Shown here piece after piece: positions 56,851 to 64,000 of a stretch of DNA of 64,000 nt (positions within the stretch are counted from its first letter, which is position 1; each line of letters opens with the position of its first letter). Made by a program: the position numbers and the translations under genes. Source of the DNA: Saccharomonospora sp. CUA-673 (GTDB lineage: Bacteria > Actinomycetota > Actinomycetes > Mycobacteriales > Pseudonocardiaceae); assembly GCF_001942305.1 (NCBI RefSeq), contig NZ_MKKE01000022.1:186001-250000 (forward strand), written 5' to 3'. The notes under the pieces are model-generated. The model saw nothing but the letters and a program-made list of their open reading frames with translations. It searched no databases and was not told where the DNA came from.

Positions 56851-57030
56851 GCGTGATTACCGCGCACATTGCTCCGTGTCAGAAATCACACCGGGTCTGG
56901 ACCACGGGGAACGCGCGAGATCCCGACGACGTACGTCTCGAAACGGCGCGCCCCTCCCGCCCACCTCTCGCCCATATCGGACTGTTCGACCGAGTTGAGC
57001 GCTATGTCCCACCTGTCGCCTTCAACCGCT

Positions 57031-58119
<1,089 letters not shown>

Positions 58120-58171
58120 AGATCTCCGTTCAACCGAGCGTCGTGCGAGGGGTGCCGATCCGAGCGGGCCG

Positions 58172-59641
58172 TCAGGACAATCCGCCGATGGCGATGTACT
58201 TGGTCTCGAGGAATTCCTCGATGCCGACGGTGCCGCCCTCTCGGCCGAGGCCCGACTGCTTGACCCCGCCGAACGGGACGGCCGCGTTCGACACGACTCC
58301 CTGGTTCAGCCCGACCATGCCCGTCTCCAGGCGCTCGCTGACGCGGATGGCGCGTGCGATGTTCTGCGTGTAGACGTAGGCGACCAGGCCGAACTCGGTG
58401 TCGTTGGCCGCGGCCAACGCCTCCTGCTCGGTCTCGAACGTCGAGATGGGCGCGACCGGGCCGAAGATCTCCTCGGAGCTCATGCGCGCCTTCGCCGGCA
58501 CACCGGTGAGCACGGTCGGCTGGTAGAAATTGCCCGGACCGTCCACAGTGGCCCCACCGGTGAGCACCTTCGCGCCGTTCTGCGCCGCGTCCGCGACCAG
58601 TTCGGACACCTTCGCGATGGCGGCCGAGTCGATCAACGGGCCCACCACGACGCCGTCCTCGGTGCCGCGCCCGATGGCCAGCCCCTCCATGCGCTCGGTC
58701 AGCTTGCGGGAGAACGCGTCGGCGACCGAGCTGTGCACGTAGAAGCGGTTCGCCGCGGTGCACGCCTCGCCGATGTTGCGCATCTTCGCCTGCATCGCAC
58801 CGTCCACGGCCGCGTCCAGGTCGGCGTCCTCGAACACGAGGAACGGCGCGTTGCCGCCCAGTTCCATCGACGTCCGCAACACCGTGCCGGCGCACTGCTC
58901 GAGCAGCTTCTTGCCGACCGCGGTCGACCCGGTGAACGACAGCTTCCGCGCGCGCCCGTCGCGGATCATCGGCTCCATCACGCCGCCGGCGTCGGAGGTC
59001 GTCACGACGTTGAGCACGCCATCGGGCAGTCCGCTCTCGGCCAGGATTCCGGCCAGCGCGAGCATCGACAGCGGCGTCTGCTCGGCGGGCTTGATCACCA
59101 TGGTGCACCCCGCCGCGACCGCGGGGCCGATCTTGCGCGTGCCCATCGCCATCGGGAAGTTCCACGGAGTGATCAGCAGACACGGGCCGACCGGCTGCTT
59201 GGTGACGAGGAACCGGCCCGCGCCGTTGGGCGCCACCGCGTACCCGCCGTCGATGCGCACGGCCTCCTCGGCGAACCAGCGGAAGAACTCGGCCGCGTAG
59301 GCGATCTCGCCCTTCGCCTCGGCCAGCGGCTTGCCCATCTCGAGGGTCATCAGCAGGGCGAGCTCGTCCTGGCGCTCCATGAGCTTCTCGTAGGCGCGGC
59401 GCAGGATCTCCCCGCGCTCGCGCGGCGCGACCTCGGCCCAGTCGGCCTGTGCGGCCACGGCGGCGTCGAGCGCGGCGGTGCCGTCGCTCGGTGAGGCGTC
59501 GGCGACCGCGCACAGGACCTCACCCGTGGCCGGGTCGGTCACGTCGAGCGTCGCGTCCCCCGACGCCGCCGTCCACTTGCCGCCGATGAACAGCTCCTTG
59601 TTCACCGCCGAGACCACACCGGCTTCACTGACCGTGCTCAT
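58172..59641 (-). CDS. gabD: NAD(P)-dependent succinate-semialdehyde dehydrogenase (GabD-like)
   Basis: A 489-residue aldehyde dehydrogenase. [43 protein letters not shown] (near residue 145) binds the cofactor; the general base is in [20 protein letters not shown] and the catalytic cysteine in [16 protein letters not shown] (near 285). [18 protein letters not shown] and the closing [15 protein letters not shown] agree with succinate-semialdehyde dehydrogenases. ATG 59641 has GGAG 8 bases upstream. It is divergent from gabT across a 190-base region with the shared operator, so the two likely turn 4-aminobutyrate, or a similar amino acid, into succinate. Close homologues act on glutarate semialdehyde. 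Confidence 0.92.
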   Translation of the reverse strand: MSTVSEAGVVSAVNKELFIGGKWTAASGDATLDVTDPATGEVLCAVADASPSDGTAALDAAVAAQADWAEVAPRERGEILRRAYEKLMERQDELALLMTLEMGKPLAEAKGEIAYAAEFFRWFAEEAVRIDGGYAVAPNGAGRFLVTKQPVGPCLLITPWNFPMAMGTRKIGPAVAAGCTMVIKPAEQTPLSMLALAGILAESGLPDGVLNVVTTSDAGGVMEPMIRDGRARKLSFTGSTAVGKKLLEQCAGTVLRTSMELGGNAPFLVFEDADLDAAVDGAMQAKMRNIGEACTAANRFYVHSSVADAFSRKLTERMEGLAIGRGTEDGVVVGPLIDSAAIAKVSELVADAAQNGAKVLTGGATVDGPGNFYQPTVLTGVPAKARMSSEEIFGPVAPISTFETEQEALAAANDTEFGLVAYVYTQNIARAIRVSERLETGMVGLNQGVVSNAAVPFGGVKQSGLGREGGTVGIEEFLETKYIAIGGLS

Positions 59642-59722
59642 TGCCACCGCTCCAAAGTCGTCGTCAAAGTCGTCATCGCGTCCGTCTTCGTCGAGCCCCA
59701 GCCCGCCAGGGATGCTACGAAT

Positions 59723-59734
59723 ATTGTTGACAAT
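59723..59734. promoter_or_regulatory. GntR-type operator, right copy
   Basis: ATTGT (59723-59727), TG, ACAAT (59730-59734), the reverse complement of the core at 53818-53829. It lies in the gabD-gabT divergent promoter, 82 bases from gabD and 98 from gabT. Confidence 0.8.
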
Positions 59735-59831
59735 CTACAACCCCGCGGACTACAACGAGAGTACGCGGTTCGGCTGCCCAGAACAGCCTGCAACCACGCA
59801 GCCGGCGACCAACACGGAGGAGTACGAAGTC

Positions 59832-61085
59832 ATGGCCAAGCTCTCCCCCCTGCTCAAGCAGGCGACGCCGGTCGTCGTCGACCACGGCGAGGGTGCCTAC
59901 CTGTACGACACCGACGGCCGCAGGCACCTCGACTTCACCGCGGGTATCGGCGTGACGAGCACCGGCCACTGCCACCCGAGGGTCGTCGCCGCGGCGCAGG
60001 AGCAGATCGGGAAGCTCGTCCACGGCCAGTACACGACCGTCATGCACCAGCCGCTGCTCGAGCTGTGCGAGCGGCTGGGCGACGTCCTCCCGCGCGGTCT
60101 CGACACGCTGTTCTTCGCCAACTCCGGCAGCGAGGCCGTCGAGGCGGCGCTGCGCCTCGCGCGGCAGGCCACCGGCCGGCCCAACGTGGTGGTGTTCCAG
60201 GGTGGCTTCCACGGCCGCACCGTCGCGACCGCGACGATGACGACGTCGGGCACCCGGTTCAGCGCGGGCATCTCCCCGCTCATGGGCGGCGTGCACGTGG
60301 CGCCGTTCCCGTTCGCATACCACTACGGCTGGGACGAGCAGACCGCGACGGAGTTCGCGCTGCGCGAGCTCGACTACCTGTTCGCCACCGTGACCGCTCC
60401 CAACGAGACGGCCGCGTTCATCATCGAGCCGATGCTCGGCGAGGGCGGGTACGTGCCGGCGAACTCGGAGTTCATGGCGGGTCTGCGGCAGCGCGCCGAC
60501 GAGCACGGCATCCTGCTGATCGTCGACGAGATCCAGACCGGTTTCGGCCGCACGGGCCGGTTCTGGGGCCACGACCACTTCGGCATCAAGCCCGACGTCA
60601 TCACCATCGCCAAGGGGCTGGCGAGCGGCTTCCCGCTGTCGGGCATCGCCGCGTCCGAGGAGCTGATGGCCAAGGCGTTCCCCGGTTCGCAGGGCGGAAC
60701 CTACGGCGGCAACGCGGTGTCGTGCGCGGCCGCGGTGGCCACGCTCGACGTCATCAACGACGAGAACCTCGTGGAGAACGCGGCGGCCCGTGGCAAGCAG
60801 CTGATCGACGGGGTCCGCGCCGTCGCGGACAAGACGCCGGCGATCGGCGACGTCCGCGGTCTGGGTCTGCTCGTGGGCTCGGAGTTCACGACGGCCGACG
60901 GCAAGCCCGACAACGCCACGGCGTCGGCGGCGCAGAAGCTCGCCGCCGAGCGCGGTCTGCTCATGCTCACGTGCGGCGCCTACATGAACGTCGTGCGCAT
61001 GATCCCGCCGCTCGTGGTCACCGCGGAGCAGATCGACGAGGCCCTCGAGATCTGGTCCGGCGTGGTCGCCGACGTCACGGCGTAG
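59832..61085 (+). CDS. gabT: 4-aminobutyrate aminotransferase-like class III PLP enzyme
   Basis: A 417-residue aminotransferase. LDFTAGIGVTSTGHCHPRVV, the FFANSGSEAVEAALRLARQATGR segment, FQGGFHGRT, IIEPMLGEGGYVP, LIVDEIQTGFGRTG and ITIAKGLASGFPLSG, with the PLP lysine near residue 265, are all as in GabT. ATG 59832 has GGAGGAG 8 bases upstream, while longer upstream frames cross the operator. It is divergent from gabD; DUF3830 follows 29 bases later. It would remove the amino group from a 4-aminobutyrate-like compound; specificity is inferred from the gabD partner. Confidence 0.93.
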   Translation: MAKLSPLLKQATPVVVDHGEGAYLYDTDGRRHLDFTAGIGVTSTGHCHPRVVAAAQEQIGKLVHGQYTTVMHQPLLELCERLGDVLPRGLDTLFFANSGSEAVEAALRLARQATGRPNVVVFQGGFHGRTVATATMTTSGTRFSAGISPLMGGVHVAPFPFAYHYGWDEQTATEFALRELDYLFATVTAPNETAAFIIEPMLGEGGYVPANSEFMAGLRQRADEHGILLIVDEIQTGFGRTGRFWGHDHFGIKPDVITIAKGLASGFPLSGIAASEELMAKAFPGSQGGTYGGNAVSCAAAVATLDVINDENLVENAAARGKQLIDGVRAVADKTPAIGDVRGLGLLVGSEFTTADGKPDNATASAAQKLAAERGLLMLTCGAYMNVVRMIPPLVVTAEQIDEALEIWSGVVADVTA

Positions 61086-61114
61086 ACACCGAGAGCCCGA
61101 GAAGGGAAGCCAGA

Positions 61115-61611
61115 GTGGCCCGGTACATCACCATCACGCTCGACAAACGCGGCGTGTCCTGCCGCGCGCGGTTGCTGGACGACGAGGCGCCGCGCACGTG
61201 TCAGGCCGTGTGGGACGCGTTGCCGCAGAGCGGCGCCGCGTATCACGCCAAATACGCGCGCAACGAGATCTACACGCTCGTTCCGCCGTTCGCCGAGCCG
61301 AAACCGGGCCGGGAGAACCCGACGGTGACCCCGATCCCGGGCGACGTCTGCTACTTCGGCTTCGAGCCGTGGGAGATCGGCAACCCCGCCTACGGCTACG
61401 ACTCCGACAGCGAGGCGCACAGCGATCGGGGCGCCACGGATCTGGCGATCTTCTACGGGCGCAACAACCTGCTCATCAACGGCGACGCCGGCTGGGTGCC
61501 GGGCAACGTGTTCGCCACGATCGAGGAGGGTCTCGCCGAGATGGCCGACGCGCGCAGGACATGTGGCTGCGCGGCGTCGAGGGCGAGACGATGACGTACG
61601 CGCGCGTCTGA
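61115..61611 (+). pseudogene. DUF3830 cyclophilin-like protein, C-terminus frameshifted
   Basis: A protein of about 165 residues. From GTG 61115 (GAAGGGA upstream) it reads ITITLDKRGVSCRARLLDDEAPRTCQAVWDALPQSGAAYHAKYARNEIYTLVPPFA, the DUF3830 pattern (a cyclophilin-like barrel), then PGDVCYFGFEPWEIG and TDLAIFYGRNNLLING. The frame runs past the natural end; near 61551 a one-base loss diverts it, and the other frame gives AQDMWLRGVEGETMTYARV with a stop at 61611. DUF3830 genes are often found beside amidases and racemase-family enzymes, as here, but no activity is known. Last gene of the gabT transcript. Confidence 0.84.
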
Positions 61612-61993
61612 GTCCGCCTTCGCCGGCGCGCGCGACGTCCGACAGATCCCCCGAACGAGTGGTGGATGTGAAACTACTTCGCGTAGCGGCACATCACTCG
61701 ACGAGGGCGGCCGATCCCGCCGCGATCGCCAAGATCAACGTCACGCAAGGTGACGGCAACGACGGCACTCACGGCGCGTGATCGCCACCCGGGCGGTCAT
61801 CACCCGATGCCGGACACGAAAGACTTACATGTTTAAGCTGAGGGGATTTCACGTTCCCTCGCGGTTTCGCGGGAGGAGCTCCGGAGCGTTTTGACACCGG
61901 CCGGTCGGCGCTGAAAACGTTGCCGTGCTTTCGAAAGCACCGTGTGCGCACACGATCGGACAGTACATCTCAACTCCAGAAGGAGCCCCTCAA
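61612..61993 (+). promoter_or_regulatory. Palindrome-rich leader of the micro-gene
   Basis: No gene is seen in these 380 bases. TTGACA at 61891-61896 could be a -35 element; no convincing -10 follows. Two perfect palindromes come next: GTGCTTTCGAAAGCAC (61925-61940) and GTGTGCGCACAC (61942-61953), followed by CGATCG (61953-61958). A GC hairpin around CCTCGCG and CGCGGGAGG lies near 61857-61875. Close-packed palindromes suggest a regulated leader or protein sites before the small gene at 61994. Confidence 0.5.
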
Positions 61994-62077
61994 ATGCCGC
62001 TTATCGACATCGCGGACCACGACGTCCTGACCGGAATCCTGGCCGGCCTCGCCCACTACCTCGGCTGGCTGGTCTGA
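61994..62077 (+). CDS. 27-residue hydrophobic micro-protein
   Basis: A short open frame with an excellent ribosome site, AGAAGGAG (61978-61985) 8 bases before the ATG. The peptide starts MPLIDIADHDVL, followed by TGILAGLAHYLGWLV: an acidic first third, then 15-17 hydrophobic residues with small Gly/Ala spacing that could form one membrane-spanning or surface helix. A strong hairpin follows 26 bases after the stop, and a structured leader precedes it, so the unit looks like an independent gene. I do not recognise a family. It might be a membrane-active peptide, a small regulator or a type I toxin; none of these is shown. Confidence 0.6.
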   Translation: MPLIDIADHDVLTGILAGLAHYLGWLV

Positions 62078-62102
62078 TCCGGAGGAACAACCGAGAGTGA
62101 CC

Positions 62103-62138
62103 GGTGGGGTCGGTACGTTGGCGCGGACCGACCCCACC
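62103..62138 (+). terminator. Terminator after the micro-gene
   Basis: GGTGGGGTCGGT (62103-62114), 12-base loop, ACCGACCCCACC (62127-62138): 12 perfect base pairs, 26 bases after the micro-gene stop. From here to 62385 I see no gene, only GC-rich sequence leading to the next start. Confidence 0.75.
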
Positions 62139-62385
62139 CGCTCTCCCCGGTGCCGGCTCACTCCACACACCTCCCGTGAGCCGGCACGTCCGCCGACACG
62201 GCCGAGCAGTACCGGCAACCGCCGCCCCCACTCGGCACCCCGCCCCCGCCCTCCGCGCCGGCCGCTCGACCCCTGCGCGGACAGTGATCGACATGGCCCG
62301 CGACCCCGGCATTCGCCCGACCCACAGGGGTGCCGACGAGACGTCGCGCCGGTAGCCTGCAGACGACTCAATGCGGAGGTGCGCG

Positions 62386-64000
62386 ATGGACGCGGATGTG
62401 ATCGTCGTCGGTGCGGGTCTGGCCGGCCTGGTCGCGACGGCGACCCTGGCCGAAGCGGGAAAACGCGTCATCGTCCTCGACCAGGAACCCGAGAACTCCC
62501 TGGGCGGCCAGGCCTTCTGGTCGTTCGGCGGTCTCTTCCTCGTGGACAGCCCCGAACAGCGCAGACTCCGCGTCCGCGACTCCCATGAACTCGCCTGGCA
62601 GGACTGGCTCGGCACCGCCGGGTTCGACCGCGACGAGGACCGCTGGCCGCGCCGCTGGGCCGAGGCCTACGTCGACTTCGCCGCCGGGGAGAAACGCGCC
62701 TGGCTCTCCTCGCTCGGCATCTCGTTCTTCCCCGTCGTCGGCTGGGCCGAACGCGGCGGGTACGGCGCCATCGGCCACGGCAACTCCGTCCCGCGTTTCC
62801 ACATCACCTGGGGCACCGGCCCCGGCGTGCTCGCCCCGTTCGTCCGCCGCGTGCAGGAGGCCGCCGACCGCGGCCAGGTCGAGCTGCGCTTCCGGCACCG
62901 CGTCGACGCGTTGGCGACGACGGGCGGCACGGTCGACGGGGTGTCCGGTTCGGTGCTCGCGCCCTCAGCGGTCGCCCGCGGCGAGAGCAGTTCGCGCGAC
63001 GTCACAGGGGATTTCGAACTGCACGCGCCCGCGGTGCTCGTCTCCAGCGGCGGCATCGGCGGAAACCCCGAGCTGATCCGGAAGAACTGGCCCGCCCGGC
63101 TCGGCGACCCACCGCAGTCGATGCTGTCGGGCGTTCCCGAGCACGTGGACGGCCGTATGCTCGGCATCAGCGAGGACGCGGGCGCGAACCTGATCAACCG
63201 CGACCGCATGTGGCACTACGTCGAGGGCATCGCCAACCACTCGCCCGTCTGGCCGCGGCACGGAATCCGCATCCTGCCGGGCCCGTCGTCGCTGTGGCTG
63301 GACGCCAGGGGCAAGCGCCTTCCCGTCCCGCTGTACCCCGGGTTCGACACGCTCGGCACGCTCGCCCATCTGCGGACCACCGGATACGACCACTCGTGGT
63401 TCGTGCTCACGCAGAAGATCGTCGAGCGCGAGTTCGCACTGTCCGGTTCGGAGCAGAATCCCGACCTGACGGGCAAGGACGTGCGGATGACGCTCCAGCG
63501 CGTCAAGCCCGGCCCGCCCGGACCCGTGCAGGCGTTCCTCGACCGCGGCGCCGATTTCGTCGTCGCCGACGACCTCGACACGCTCGTGCGCGAGATGAAC
63601 GGGCTCACCGGCGAGGACCTGCTGTCGGTCGAGGACGTCCGGAGCGAGGTCGTCGCGCGTGACCGCGGGATCGGCAACGAGTTCACCAAGGACATGCAGA
63701 TCACGGCGCTGCGCGGGGCGCGCAAGTACCTGGGCGACAAGCTGGTCCGGGTCGCCACGCCGCACCGGCTGCTCGACCCGAAGGCCGGTCCGCTGATCGC
63801 GGTGAAGCTGCACCTGCTGAGCCGCAAGACCCTCGGCGGGCTCGAGACCGACCTCGACGGACGCGTGCTCGACGGCTCCGGCGAGCCCGTGCCGGGCCTG
63901 TACGCGGCGGGTGAGGCATCCGGTTTCGGGGGCGGCGGCATGCACGGATACCGCTCGCTCGAGGGCACGTTCCTCGGCGGGTGCCTGTTCACGGGACGAC
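62386..64000 (+). CDS. FAD-binding dehydrogenase (fumarate reductase/KstD-like, Rv0785 type), cut by window end
   Basis: A flavoprotein open to the right edge, with 538 residues visible. DADVIVVGAGLAGLVATATLAEAGKRVIVLDQEPENSLGGQAFWSFGGLF (residues 2-50) is the FAD site and the GGQ-type loop of this group; VLVSSGGIGGNPELIRKNWP and PGLYAAGEASGFGGGGMHGYRSLEGTFLGGCLF near the end form the second FAD contact. It resembles the mycobacterial Rv0785-type FAD-binding dehydrogenases, relatives of ketosteroid dehydrogenase and fumarate reductase. ATG 62386 is the first start in frame; GCGGAGG lies 5-11 bases upstream. Substrate unknown. Confidence 0.92.
   Translation, partial: MDADVIVVGAGLAGLVATATLAEAGKRVIVLDQEPENSLGGQAFWSFGGLFLVDSPEQRRLRVRDSHELAWQDWLGTAGFDRDEDRWPRRWAEAYVDFAAGEKRAWLSSLGISFFPVVGWAERGGYGAIGHGNSVPRFHITWGTGPGVLAPFVRRVQEAADRGQVELRFRHRVDALATTGGTVDGVSGSVLAPSAVARGESSSRDVTGDFELHAPAVLVSSGGIGGNPELIRKNWPARLGDPPQSMLSGVPEHVDGRMLGISEDAGANLINRDRMWHYVEGIANHSPVWPRHGIRILPGPSSLWLDARGKRLPVPLYPGFDTLGTLAHLRTTGYDHSWFVLTQKIVEREFALSGSEQNPDLTGKDVRMTLQRVKPGPPGPVQAFLDRGADFVVADDLDTLVREMNGLTGEDLLSVEDVRSEVVARDRGIGNEFTKDMQITALRGARKYLGDKLVRVATPHRLLDPKAGPLIAVKLHLLSRKTLGGLETDLDGRVLDGSGEPVPGLYAAGEASGFGGGGMHGYRSLEGTFLGGCLFTGR

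Noticed and set aside
61612..61993. Riboswitch or tRNA in the leader
   Set aside because: No match to a known riboswitch core or cloverleaf could be drawn; only simple palindromes are present.

Overview
The window is high-GC DNA with dense, C/G-ending codon use, GTG as well as ATG starts and AGGAGG-type ribosome sites, as in an actinobacterium. Orthologues of the mycobacterial Rv0885-fprB pair, a WS/DGAT acyltransferase, a baeRF/Rv2629-like protein, a DUF222-HNH protein and two P450s point to Mycobacteriales or Pseudonocardiales (an Amycolatopsis, Prauserella or Saccharomonospora relative is my best guess). This placement is inference. No rRNA, tRNA, phage, transposase or CRISPR was seen, so this looks like chromosomal accessory metabolism.

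Layout. 0-2.7 kb: end of an aldehyde dehydrogenase, an amine/amino-acid oxidase and an Lrp regulator, a likely amine-degradation operon. 2.9-6.5 kb: MscS channel, then fprB with an AurF-type diiron oxygenase behind a palindromic operator. 6.7-9.2 kb: Tm-1/UPF0261, PEP-hydrolase-like TIM barrel and SRPBCC protein in one operon. 9.3-16 kb: DUF998, a flavin monooxygenase, a NarL-type two-component pair, an acyltransferase and an ArsR-SRPBCC pair. 16-27.9 kb: a class III aminotransferase, BCCT transporter, several TetR regulators, an acyl-CoA dehydrogenase, oxidoreductases, HxlR-RidA and an MFS exporter. 28-31.7 kb: baeRF-type protein, small stress-type proteins and a P450. 31.7-36 kb: NatAB-like ABC exporter with its two-component system. 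36-41 kb: a second P450, an SDR, a GlcD-type flavoprotein and an MFS protein. 41-44.9 kb: tartrate-dehydratase-like enzyme, SLC13 transporter and GntR regulator. 45.3-47.1 kb: a repeat array, a 146-bp compound palindrome and a DUF222-HNH gene. 47-51.3 kb: TPP enzyme, glutathionyl-hydroquinone-reductase-like protein, WS/DGAT. 51.4-61.6 kb: a catabolic block (amidase, 2-hydroxyacid dehydrogenase, two Asp/Glu racemase-family enzymes, GntR, tartrate/malate-type dehydrogenase, gabD, gabT, DUF3830) whose two divergent promoters carry the same 12-bp operator. 61.8-64 kb: a 27-codon micro-gene with a palindrome-rich leader, then an FAD-dependent dehydrogenase cut by the window edge.

Two patterns cut across the window. 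First, a 21-bp repeat occurs as 2-8 head-to-tail units at six intergenic sites and nowhere inside genes. Second, at least twelve otherwise ordinary genes are broken by what looks like loss of a single base, nearly always a G next to another G on the coding strand. That density suggests consensus errors rather than real gene decay, and these genes should be read as probably intact in the living strain.

The best candidates for undescribed biology are the 51-61 kb operator-linked catabolic regulon, the micro-gene at 61,994, the 21-bp repeat family, and the compound palindrome beside the HNH gene.
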